This document shows positions 47,215-54,913 of a stretch of DNA of 64,000 nucleotides, piece by piece. The stretch's first letter is position 1. Each line of letters opens with the position of its first letter. Source of the DNA: Pseudomonas putida (lineage in GTDB: Bacteria > Pseudomonadota > Gammaproteobacteria > Pseudomonadales > Pseudomonadaceae). The position numbers and the translations under genes were made by a program. Location of the stretch: the NCBI RefSeq assembly GCF_028682475.1, contig NZ_JANHLE010000016.1, positions 62,001 through 126,000 of the forward strand, given 5' to 3'. Under the pieces are notes generated by a model. That model was not told the DNA's origin, searched no databases, and saw only the letters and a list, made by a program, of their open reading frames with translations.

Positions 47215-49215
47215 TTAACGCACCAGATGCAAAAACTGCATATGCCGTTCGTACTGATCGAGGATGTCGTTGATGATCTGCTCCTTGCTGTAGCCCACCA
47301 GGTCATAGTCCTGGCTGCCTTCGCTCAGATGCACCTCGGCCCGATAGTAACGACGGTTCTTCAACTCCTGGGTACCCAGCCCGCCCAAGGCAAATGACGG
47401 TGTGAAGTAGCCACGCATCTGCACCTGATAGATGAACGGCTGCTCCTCGCCATGGCCAATCTTCAGACTGACGTTGTCATGGCTCGGGTCTTCCTGGGTA
47501 ATGACGTTCAGGCCCTTCTCGACGAACACCTCGGTCACCTCGGCAATCGCCGGGCGCACCACGTCATCCATGAACCGGTAGACCTCGTCGCGCGAAGGAA
47601 AATGCACCGCCTGGCTCAAACGCTGACGCCAGCCTCCACGGCCACGCCGCGAATTGGCGAACGGCGCCAGCGAATGCATCTGCGCGATCTGGCGCTGCGA
47701 CTCCAGGTAGAACGCCTTGTGCAGGCCCCACATCATTGCCAGCAGAATCACCGAGAACGGCAGCGAGGTCAGTACCACCGCCGATTTCAATGAGTCAATG
47801 CTGCCGGCGAACAGCAGGCCGATGGTCACCAGGGCAGTCATCGCCCCCCAGAACACCCGCAACCAGTTCGGCCCGTCTTCGTCGGCGTTGCCGCCACGGG
47901 CGGACAAGGTCGACAACACCACGGTGCCCGAGTCGGCCGAGGTGACGAAGAACACAAAGCTGATGAACACCGTGACGGCAATGACCGCCTTGCTCCAGGG
48001 ATAGGTTTCCAGCAACAGGTAGAGGGTCATCGACGGGTTATCGATGGCCGACTGGCCCAACGCAGTCATGCCGTGATCGAGCACCTGGGTCATTGCACTG
48101 TTACCGAAGATCGACATCCACGCCAGGGTGAAACCCAGCGGGATCAGCAGCACGCCGAAGACGAACTCACGAATGGTGCGGCCACGCGAAATCCGCGCGA
48201 TGAACAGCCCGACAAAGGGCGCCCAGGCAATCCACCAGGCCCAGTAGAACACGGTCCAGCCACCCAGCCAGTCCCGGGCTTCGTTATAGGCATAGACGTC
48301 GAAACTCTTCCTCGGCAACGCGCCAAGGTAATCGCCCAGGTTCTGGATCAGGGTATTGAACAGGTGCTGGGTAGGCCCGGCGAACAGCACGAACAGCAGC
48401 AGCGCGCAGGCCAGGAACATGTTGATGTCGGACATCACCCGCACGCCCTTCTCGACCCCGGCCACGGCAACTGCAACCGCCGCGCCCATCATCAAAGTGA
48501 TCAGCGCTACCTGCACCCATTGCGTATGCGGGATGCCGAACAAGTAATCCAGGCCCGAGTTCAGGTGCAACACGCCAAAGCCCATGTCGGCACCCAGGCC
48601 GAACACCGTGGCGATGATGCCGAAGCCATCCACCGCATAACCGATCGGCCCGTTGATGCGCTTGCCGATCAGCGGGTACAGCGCCGAACGCAGGGCCAGC
48701 GGCAGGTTGTGGCGATAGGCGAAATAGGCCAGGGCCATACCGACGAAGGCGAACACGCCCCAGCCATGCAGGCCCCAATGCAGGAACAGCAACTGCATCG
48801 CCTGACGCCCGGCCTCGACCGTTCCGGCTTCCCCCTGGGGCGGCTGGAGCATGTGGGTCAAGGGTTCGGAGACGCAAAAGAAGAACAGGGTAATGCTGAT
48901 ACCGGCGGCGAACAGCATGCCGGCCCACGACAGGTAGCTGAACTCGGGTTCGTCGTGGTCGGCACCGAGCTTGATCTTGCCGTAGCCGGACAAGGCGGTG
49001 ACCACCACGAAGACCAGGTACAGCGTCATTGCCAGCATGTAGTACCAGCCGACCGTATTGGCCGCCCAGTTCTGCGCCGCCAGCAACCATTCACCGGCCG
49101 CTTGCGGATTGCTGATGACCACCAGTCCGAAAATGAGGATAAAGCTCGCCGCGAAATAGAAAACCGGCGGATTCATGCGGATCTTGCCGCTGGTTGAGGA
49201 ACTCGGCGCACCCAT
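47215..49215 (-). CDS. betT: BCCT-family transporter (BetT-like)
   Basis: This 666-residue carrier of the betaine/choline/carnitine family has 12 expected transmembrane helices. It includes the family signature WTVFYWAWWIAWAPFVGLFI (about 345-364) with the aromatic box for a quaternary ammonium or sulfonium group, and VTSADSGTVVLS. A long hydrophilic C-terminal domain of about 150 residues (DEVYRFMDDVVRPAIAEVTE), typical of BetT choline carriers, follows. An inverted repeat in its upstream region resembles a BetI-type operator. Since it lies among sulfur genes, a sulfur-containing betaine is a possible alternative substrate to choline. Confidence 0.85.
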   Translation of the reverse strand: MGAPSSSTSGKIRMNPPVFYFAASFILIFGLVVISNPQAAGEWLLAAQNWAANTVGWYYMLAMTLYLVFVVVTALSGYGKIKLGADHDEPEFSYLSWAGMLFAAGISITLFFFCVSEPLTHMLQPPQGEAGTVEAGRQAMQLLFLHWGLHGWGVFAFVGMALAYFAYRHNLPLALRSALYPLIGKRINGPIGYAVDGFGIIATVFGLGADMGFGVLHLNSGLDYLFGIPHTQWVQVALITLMMGAAVAVAVAGVEKGVRVMSDINMFLACALLLFVLFAGPTQHLFNTLIQNLGDYLGALPRKSFDVYAYNEARDWLGGWTVFYWAWWIAWAPFVGLFIARISRGRTIREFVFGVLLIPLGFTLAWMSIFGNSAMTQVLDHGMTALGQSAIDNPSMTLYLLLETYPWSKAVIAVTVFISFVFFVTSADSGTVVLSTLSARGGNADEDGPNWLRVFWGAMTALVTIGLLFAGSIDSLKSAVVLTSLPFSVILLAMMWGLHKAFYLESQRQIAQMHSLAPFANSRRGRGGWRQRLSQAVHFPSRDEVYRFMDDVVRPAIAEVTEVFVEKGLNVITQEDPSHDNVSLKIGHGEEQPFIYQVQMRGYFTPSFALGGLGTQELKNRRYYRAEVHLSEGSQDYDLVGYSKEQIINDILDQYERHMQFLHLVR

Positions 49216-49308
49216 TAAACGTGCACCTCGAGATGAGGGGAAAGGCTTGGATTGAACGGGTTCAGCAAAGGGTTTCCTCCTGTTGAACGCCGGCAGCGGA
49301 CCACCGTT

Positions 49309-49334
49309 TTAACTTGATCAAGCGTTCAAGTTAA
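49309..49334. promoter_or_regulatory. Inverted repeat operator candidate upstream of betT
   Basis: TTAACTTGA at 49309-49317 and TCAAGTTAA at 49326-49334 are perfect inverted arms with an 8-bp centre. It is about 95 bp upstream of the BCCT start. The TTGA...TTCAA layout resembles sites bound by BetI/TetR-type repressors. Confidence 0.55.
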
Positions 49335-49388
49335 ACATGGATGGGGTCCGCAATGCGACCCGATGCCGCAATCCAAGCCCTGCTGCGG

Positions 49389-50321
49389 CTACTTCTGGGT
49401 CCCGTCATCGTGCTGCAGATTGGCCTGGGTCAGGTTGCTGCCCGGCGCCACACTGCGGGTCAACCAGACGTTGCCGCCGATGGTCGAACCCTTGCCGATG
49501 GTGATGCGTCCCAGAATAGTCGCACCGGCATAAATCACCACGTCGTCCTCGACGATCGGGTGACGCGGATGGCCTTTTTGCAACTGCCCGTCCTCATCCG
49601 CCGGGAAGCGTTTGGCCCCCAGGGTCACGGCCTGATAAATGCGTACCCGCTCGCCGATGATCGCCGTTTCGCCGATCACCACACCGGTGCCGTGGTCGAT
49701 GAAGAAGCTTTTGCCGATTTGCGCCCCCGGATGGATGTCGATGCCGGTGGCCGAATGCGCCAGCTCCGAGCTGATTCGTGCCAGCAAAGGCAGGCCGGAG
49801 CGATACAGGTGGTGGGCCAGACGGTGGTGGATGACCGCCAGTATGCCGGGGTAGCACAGCAACACTTCATCGACGCTACGCGCCGCCGGGTCGCCATGGA
49901 AGGCCGCCAGCACGTCGGTGTCGAGCACACTGCGCAGGCCCGGCAACGCGGCAGCGAAGTCCTGGATCAAACGAAGCGCGGTGGCGTCGACGTCGGCGGT
50001 GTTGCACTTGCCGTGACGGGCGACATAACGCAACTCCAGGCGCGCCTGGGCTAGCAAGGCAGTCAGGGCAGAATCGAGGGTATGCCCGACGTAGAAATCT
50101 TCGCTTTCCTCACGCAGGTCCACCGGCCCAAGACGCATCGGAAACAGCGCCCCGCACAATTGCTCGAGGATGTGGCGCATGGCTTCGCGCGAAGGCAGCT
50201 CGCGGCCCCCTTGCTCACCACTGCTACGACCATTGCTGCTGCGCCATATGTCACGGGCGCTACGCAAGCCGGCAACAATGCCCTGCAGTTGCCAATGCCC
50301 AGTCTGCGCGTTTTCGCTCAC
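49389..50321 (-). CDS. epsC: Serine O-acetyltransferase (EpsC type)
   Basis: This enzyme acetylates serine to O-acetylserine, the acceptor of sulfide in cysteine synthesis. The 310-residue protein has an N-terminal helical region longer than in CysE and then a left-handed beta-helix. Characteristic segments are SATGIDIHPGAQIGKSFFID, HGTGVVIGETAIIGERVRIY and HPIVEDDVVIYAGATILG. The catalytic His residues in HPGA and DHGTG are present. It is divergent from dcyD across 192 bp. Confidence 0.93.
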   Translation of the reverse strand: MSENAQTGHWQLQGIVAGLRSARDIWRSSNGRSSGEQGGRELPSREAMRHILEQLCGALFPMRLGPVDLREESEDFYVGHTLDSALTALLAQARLELRYVARHGKCNTADVDATALRLIQDFAAALPGLRSVLDTDVLAAFHGDPAARSVDEVLLCYPGILAVIHHRLAHHLYRSGLPLLARISSELAHSATGIDIHPGAQIGKSFFIDHGTGVVIGETAIIGERVRIYQAVTLGAKRFPADEDGQLQKGHPRHPIVEDDVVIYAGATILGRITIGKGSTIGGNVWLTRSVAPGSNLTQANLQHDDGTQK

Positions 50322-50419
50322 GGTTACGTCTCCTGCCGCGGCGGCGATGATGGAATGAGAAGGCCGCCAGATAGACGCTCACTTTACGGCAAATGCGGGC
50401 GGGAGAAAAAATAACCCTT

Positions 50420-50438
50420 TATTCCAAAACGCAATATA
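50420..50438 (+). promoter_or_regulatory. TATTCC element upstream of dcyD
   Basis: TATTCC (50420-50425) is followed by AAAACGCAATATAG, close to the tcyP version (TATTCC then AAAAACGACTATAC). It is centred about 65 bp before the inferred transcription start of dcyD, the usual place for a LysR-type activator. Confidence 0.4.
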
Positions 50439-50457
50439 GCCGGCATAAGGCCGGGAG

Positions 50458-50486
50458 TTGCCCACTGGCCCAGCGCTGCCTATAGT
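50458..50486 (+). promoter_or_regulatory. Sigma-70-type promoter of dcyD
   Basis: TTGCCC (50458-50463), a 17-bp spacer and TATAGT (50481-50486) give a good sigma-70 promoter, with a start expected near 50493, about 21 nt before the dcyD ATG. Confidence 0.65.
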
Positions 50487-50513
50487 CGGATTTTCCCTAG
50501 CAGATGTATTGCC

Positions 50514-51512
50514 ATGATCGACCGACAGCTTTCCCGCTTCAATCGTCTGGACCTGCTTGGCGCGCCGACCGCGCTGGAAAAGCTGCACCGCCTCTCGGCC
50601 TGGGCTGGCCGCGACATCTACGTCAAACGTGACGACTGCACACCGCTGGCCCTGGGCGGCAACAAGCTGCGCAAACTCGAATACCTGGCTGCCGATGCCC
50701 TGAGCAAGGGCGCCGATACCCTGGTCACCGCCGGGGCGATCCAGTCCAACCATGTGCGCCAGACCGCTGCCCTGGCGGCCAGACTCGGCCTCGCTTGCGT
50801 GGCCCTGCTGGAAAACCCGACCGGCACTGACTCGCTCAATTACCAGCACAACGGCAACCGCCTGTTGCTGGACCTGTTCGACGCCAAGGTCGAGCTTGTG
50901 GATAACCTCGACAACGCCGACGAGCAACTGCAGGCCATGGCCGTACGCCTGCACGCCAGCGGACGCAAACCCTACATCGTGCCTATCGGCGGCTCCAACG
51001 CGCTCGGTGCACTGGGCTATGTGCGCGCAGGTCTCGAGCTGGCTACCCAGATCGAGCATTGCGGTGAACAGTTCGCCGGTGTGGTCCTCGCCTCTGGCAG
51101 TGCCGGCACCCATAGCGGTCTGGCCATCGCCCTGGCCGAGGTGTTGCCACAGTTACCGGTGATCGGCGTGACCGTGTCGCGCAGTGACGAAGCGCAGCGG
51201 CCAAAAGTCGAGGGGCTGGCCGAACGTACCGCCGAGCTGCTGGGCATTCGCCTGCCCGAGACGTTCAAGATCGAACTCTGGGATGAGTACTTCGCTCCGC
51301 GCTATGGCGAACCGAATGCCGGCACCCTGGCCGCGATTCGCCTGCTGGCGAGCCAGGAAGGTTTGTTGCTCGACCCGGTGTACACCGGCAAGGCCATGGC
51401 CGGCCTGATCGACGGCATTGCCCGCCAGCGATTCGACGACGGTCCGCTGATTTTCCTGCATACCGGTGGGGCACCGGCATTATTCGCCTACCCTGAGGTC
51501 TGGAACAGTTAA
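50514..51512 (+). CDS. dcyD: D-cysteine desulfhydrase
   Basis: DcyD is a PLP enzyme that splits D-cysteine to pyruvate, ammonia and sulfide, allowing D-cysteine to serve as a sulfur source and preventing its toxicity. The 332-residue protein has the PLP-Lys segment [19 protein letters not shown] (Lys51), [36 protein letters not shown] and [13 protein letters not shown], matching the ACC-deaminase/D-cysteine desulfhydrase family. The gene is followed by the cystine importer, as in other Pseudomonas and enteric genomes. Confidence 0.93.
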   Translation: MIDRQLSRFNRLDLLGAPTALEKLHRLSAWAGRDIYVKRDDCTPLALGGNKLRKLEYLAADALSKGADTLVTAGAIQSNHVRQTAALAARLGLACVALLENPTGTDSLNYQHNGNRLLLDLFDAKVELVDNLDNADEQLQAMAVRLHASGRKPYIVPIGGSNALGALGYVRAGLELATQIEHCGEQFAGVVLASGSAGTHSGLAIALAEVLPQLPVIGVTVSRSDEAQRPKVEGLAERTAELLGIRLPETFKIELWDEYFAPRYGEPNAGTLAAIRLLASQEGLLLDPVYTGKAMAGLIDGIARQRFDDGPLIFLHTGGAPALFAYPEVWNS

Positions 51513-51619
51513 ATGACATATACAAAAATAATATAACAAAATGAATTTATATTATTTTTAAGCCTATTAGCGTCACCCTATAGTCGCCAACCACATCACA
51601 ACAACATTGGGGCTTCGTC
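51513..51619 (+). promoter_or_regulatory. AT-rich promoter region of the cystine importer operon
   Basis: This 107-bp gap is strongly AT-rich. It holds TTTTAAGCCTAT at 51556-51567, identical to a 12-mer upstream of lsfA, and a TATAGT -10-like box (51583-51588) in the same CCTATAGTCG context as in the dcyD promoter. The -35 is weak, which would fit an activator-dependent promoter. Confidence 0.5.
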
Positions 51620-52414
51620 ATGACAGTAATCGCTAAACAGATTCTCAATGCGGGCGTCGCCCTGCTGCTGGGCGCCACGCTGCTCGGCCAGGCGGTTGCC
51701 GGTGAGCAGCTGAAAACCATCAAGGACAATGGTGTGATCAACATCGGCCTGGAAGGTACCTACCCGCCGTTCAGCTTCGTCGATGAGAACGGCAAACTGT
51801 CGGGTTTTGAAGTGGAGCTGTCTGAGGCCTTGGCCAAGGAGCTGGGCGTCAAGGCGAAGATCCAGCCAACCAAGTGGGACGGCATCCTGGCAGCTCTGGA
51901 GTCCAAACGTCTCGACGCGGTGGTGAACCAGGTGACCATCTCCGAAGAACGCAAGAAGAAGTACGACTTCTCCGAGCCTTACACCGTTTCCGGTATTCAG
52001 GCGCTGGTGCTGACGAAAAAGGCCGCCGAGCTGAACATCAAATCCGCTGCCGACCTGGGCGGCAAGAAGGTCGGGGTAGGCCTGGGCACCAACTACGAAC
52101 AGTGGGTCAAAGCCAATGTACCGACCGCTGACGTGCGCACTTACGAAGACGATCCGACCAAGTTCCAGGAACTGCGTGTCGGCCGTATCGACGCCATCCT
52201 GATCGACCGCCTGGCCGCTCTGGAATACGCCAAGAAAGCCAAGGACACTACCGCTGCCGGTGACGCGTTCTCGCGCCAAGAAGCCGGTATCGCCCTGCGC
52301 AAGGGCGAGCCTGAGCTGCTCGATGCCATCAACAAGGCACTGGACAAGCTGCGTGCCGACGGCACCCTGGCCAAGCTGTCCCAGAAGTACTTTGGCGCCG
52401 ATGTGACTAAATGA
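51620..52414 (+). CDS. tcyJ: Cystine ABC transporter substrate-binding protein
   Basis: This periplasmic cystine-binding protein is of the FliY/TcyJ type. The 264-residue precursor has a signal peptide (residues 1-27, ending GQAVA) and the polar amino-acid binding fold with GVINIGLEGTYPPFSFVDEN, VNQVTISEERKKKYDFSEPY and RVGRIDAILIDRLAALEY. It is the first gene of tcyJ-L-N and overlaps tcyL by 4 bp. Confidence 0.93.
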   Translation: MTVIAKQILNAGVALLLGATLLGQAVAGEQLKTIKDNGVINIGLEGTYPPFSFVDENGKLSGFEVELSEALAKELGVKAKIQPTKWDGILAALESKRLDAVVNQVTISEERKKKYDFSEPYTVSGIQALVLTKKAAELNIKSAADLGGKKVGVGLGTNYEQWVKANVPTADVRTYEDDPTKFQELRVGRIDAILIDRLAALEYAKKAKDTTAAGDAFSRQEAGIALRKGEPELLDAINKALDKLRADGTLAKLSQKYFGADVTK

Positions 52415-53076
52415 TCGAAGAAAGTCTGCAGCTTGCGCTCGACAGCGCGCCCTTTCTGCTCAAGGGCGCGTACTACACGGTCATCTTGAGCCTCGGCGGG
52501 ATGTTCTTCGGGCTGCTGCTGGGTTTCGGCCTGGCGCTGATGCGCCTGTCGTCGCTCAAGCTGCTGAGCTGGACGGCGCGGGTCTACGTGTCGTTCTTTC
52601 GCGGCACGCCGCTGCTGGTCCAGCTGTTCATGATCTACTACGGGCTGCCGCAACTGGGGCTGGAACTGGACCCGCTACCGGCGGCCCTGATCGGCTTCTC
52701 GCTGAACATGGCCGCCTACGCCTGTGAAATCTTGCGTGCAGCCATCGGTTCCATCGATCGCGGCCAATGGGAAGCGGCGGCCAGTATCGGCATGACCCGC
52801 GGCCAGGCCATGCGCCGGGCGATCCTGCCACAGGCGGCGCGCACAGCCTTGCCGCCACTGGGCAACAGCTTCATCTCGCTGGTCAAGGACACCGCCCTGG
52901 CTGCCACCATCCAGGTCCCGGAACTGTTCCGTCAGGCCCAGCTCATCACCGCCCGTACCTTTGAAATTTTCACCATGTACCTTGCCGCCGCACTGATCTA
53001 CTGGGTGCTGGCCAGCGTTCTCGCGCACCTGCAGAACCGCCTGGAAGCGCGGGTCAACCGGCACGACCAGGAGTAA
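52411..53076 (+). CDS. tcyL: Cystine ABC transporter permease
   Basis: This 221-residue HisM/TcyL-type permease has about five transmembrane helices. The signature is SFFRGTPLLVQLFMIYYGLP, with the EAA loop EAAASIGMTRGQAMRRAILP and the end ALAATIQVPELFRQAQLIT. It lies between the binding protein and the ATPase, with 6 bp to tcyN. Confidence 0.93.
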   Translation: MIEESLQLALDSAPFLLKGAYYTVILSLGGMFFGLLLGFGLALMRLSSLKLLSWTARVYVSFFRGTPLLVQLFMIYYGLPQLGLELDPLPAALIGFSLNMAAYACEILRAAIGSIDRGQWEAAASIGMTRGQAMRRAILPQAARTALPPLGNSFISLVKDTALAATIQVPELFRQAQLITARTFEIFTMYLAAALIYWVLASVLAHLQNRLEARVNRHDQE

Positions 53077-53082
53077 CGCGGC

Positions 53083-53844
53083 ATGATCGTGGTAGAGCGA
53101 CTGAGCAAACAGTTCAATGGCCAGACGGTACTCAACGACATCAGCCTGAAGGTCGAGGCCGGCGAAGTCATCGCCATCATCGGTCCCAGCGGCTCCGGCA
53201 AGACCACCTTCCTGCGTTGCCTGAACCTGCTGGAAACGCCGAGCAGCGGACGTATCCAGGTCGGTGACGTAACCATCGATGCCAACCTGCCCCTGGCCAA
53301 ACAGCAAGGCCTGATCCGCAAGCTGCGCCAGCAGGTCGGTTTCGTGTTTCAGAACTTCAACCTGTTTCCCCACCGCACGGCACTGGAGAACGTCATCGAA
53401 GGGCCGTTGGTGGTCAAGAAGACCCCGCGCGAACAAGCCGTGGCGCTGGGCATGAAACTGCTGGCCAAGGTCGGCCTGGCGGGCAAGGAAGCGTCGTACC
53501 CGCGCAAGCTGTCCGGCGGCCAGCAGCAACGCGTGGCGATTGCCCGGGCCCTGGCCATGGAGCCTGAGGTGATTCTGTTCGACGAACCGACCTCGGCACT
53601 GGACCCTGAGCTGGTCGGTGAAGTGCTGGCGACCATCCGCGGCCTGGCCGAGGAAAAACGCACGATGATCATCGTCACCCATGAAATGAGCTTCGCCCGC
53701 GATGTGGCCAACCGGGTGATTTTTTTCGACAAGGGCGTGATTGTCGAACAAGGTGAAGCCCGCGCACTGTTCGCTCACCCCCGGGAAGAGCGAACCCGGC
53801 AGTTCCTCGGCAAATTCCTCGGTGTCCAGAACACCGGGTACTGA
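53083..53844 (+). CDS. tcyN: Cystine ABC transporter ATP-binding protein
   Basis: This 253-residue ATPase of the cystine importer has Walker [14 protein letters not shown], the polar-amino-acid subfamily Q-loop FVFQNFNLFPHRTALEN, the signature LSGGQQQRVAIARAL, Walker B VILFDEPTSALDPEL and VTHEMSFAR. It ends the dcyD-tcyJLN group. Confidence 0.95.
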   Translation: MIVVERLSKQFNGQTVLNDISLKVEAGEVIAIIGPSGSGKTTFLRCLNLLETPSSGRIQVGDVTIDANLPLAKQQGLIRKLRQQVGFVFQNFNLFPHRTALENVIEGPLVVKKTPREQAVALGMKLLAKVGLAGKEASYPRKLSGGQQQRVAIARALAMEPEVILFDEPTSALDPELVGEVLATIRGLAEEKRTMIIVTHEMSFARDVANRVIFFDKGVIVEQGEARALFAHPREERTRQFLGKFLGVQNTGY

Positions 53845-54014
53845 GTTCCCCGCCAGACCCCATCCGCAATCGCGCCCGCAGGTTTTCCCTGTGGGCGTAG
53901 TCCTGTTCCGAAGTTCTCCGCCAGCGGCCAGATGGCAGTGCGCGGGCTTGATCCTGCGCGCCTGCTGGCCAATAACCGCCAATCCTGCAGATGCTCATGC
54001 CAAGGATGCGCGCC

Positions 54015-54737
54015 ATGCCCAATGTCAGCCAAGGACCCGAACTTTCTCCACCGACCCTCCCCGGCATCAATGCTGGCGGTATCGGATGCCACAGCGCCGC
54101 GCAATTACGTGCGCGCGTGCTTATTCAGCCCCCCATGGAAGCGGGCGATCTGCTGACCCTGTTCTGGGGTCAACGCTTTGTCGCCGCCCACACCCTGCAA
54201 GCCCATGAGCCGGATGACAGCATCGACCTGCGCATACCCGCCAGCTTGCTGCATAACGGTAACCACCGCCTGCATTACCGCCTGCTCAAGCCCGGCACCC
54301 AGCCGTTGCGCTCACCTGAGCGGCAGGTACTGGTGAAACTCGACTGCCCCGGAGGCAATGCCACACACGAACATTTGCAACCCTTGCAGTTGGCGAGCCG
54401 GGTACGTCGCGAAGGCCTGTTCATCGACACCCTGAGTAGCGACCTGCCCTGCACCCTGGCGCCTTACCGGAACATGGCCGAAGGTGACCGGATCACCTTG
54501 CGCTGGGGCGACCTGCGCGTGGATTTGCCTGGCGTCAGCAAGTGCCAGGTCGGCCAGCCGCTGCAGGCCAGGATCCCTCTGACATTGATCGAGGAAAACG
54601 GCCCCGACCGACACCTGGAACTGAGTTACTGCATTCTCGACCGGGTCGGCAACCGCTCGCAGTGGGCGCCTGCAGTACACCTGAGAGTGTTTGCCAGGCG
54701 ACCATCGAGTACTTCTATCTATATTCCAACAAGTTAG
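54015..54737 (+). CDS. Hypothetical protein of unknown function
   Basis: I do not recognise this 240-residue protein. It has no signal peptide or membrane segment. It appears to contain two similar beta-rich modules (roughly 20-105 and 115-230), each with an MEAGD/MAEGD turn and a W-G motif: LIQPPMEAGDLLTLFWGQRF and APYRNMAEGDRITLRWGDLR. These are followed by DSIDLRIP/QARIPLTLI and a final YCILDRVGNRSQWA strand. This suggests tandem immunoglobulin-like domains. The ATG at 54015 has AAGGA eight bases upstream. It lies between the cystine importer and the sfnB operon, but no link to sulfur is visible. Confidence 0.75.
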   Translation: MPNVSQGPELSPPTLPGINAGGIGCHSAAQLRARVLIQPPMEAGDLLTLFWGQRFVAAHTLQAHEPDDSIDLRIPASLLHNGNHRLHYRLLKPGTQPLRSPERQVLVKLDCPGGNATHEHLQPLQLASRVRREGLFIDTLSSDLPCTLAPYRNMAEGDRITLRWGDLRVDLPGVSKCQVGQPLQARIPLTLIEENGPDRHLELSYCILDRVGNRSQWAPAVHLRVFARRPSSTSIYIPTS

Positions 54738-54844
54738 TTTATTAAATTTTTATACAGCATTAGGGTATATGAACCGGACCACCGGACCAGCGCATTTCAG
54801 TCGGCGCAGCCCGCGCCGACCTTTCCAATACGTGAGGTAAGGTT
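54722..54844 (+). promoter_or_regulatory. Promoter and structured leader of the sfnB operon
   Basis: TATTCC at 54722-54727 overlaps the end of the upstream gene, followed by AT-rich DNA and a GTATAT -10-like box (54765-54770). Two tandem copies of ACCGGACC (54773-54788) come next, then a GC-rich hairpin GTCGGCGC-agccc-GCGCCGAC (54800-54820) followed by CTTTCC. GAGGT at 54834-54838 is the Shine-Dalgarno sequence of the leader frame. Confidence 0.5.
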
Positions 54845-54913
54845 ATGGTCAGGAACACAATCACCCCAGTGCGTAACGCCAGGGCATTGAGTGCAGCCAG
54901 GGAGCGGCACTGA
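54845..54913 (+). CDS. 22-residue leader peptide coupled to sfnB
   Basis: This short frame begins MVRNTITPVRN and ends ALSAARERH. It has a strong Shine-Dalgarno sequence (GAGGT, seven bases before the ATG), five Arg residues in 22, and three AGG codons, which are rare in Pseudomonas. Its TGA overlaps the sfnB ATG (TGATG), so ribosomes reading it could deliver initiation at sfnB. It sits downstream of a GC-rich hairpin. No cysteine or methionine run is present. Regulatory function is inferred, not shown. Confidence 0.55.
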   Translation: MVRNTITPVRNARALSAARERH

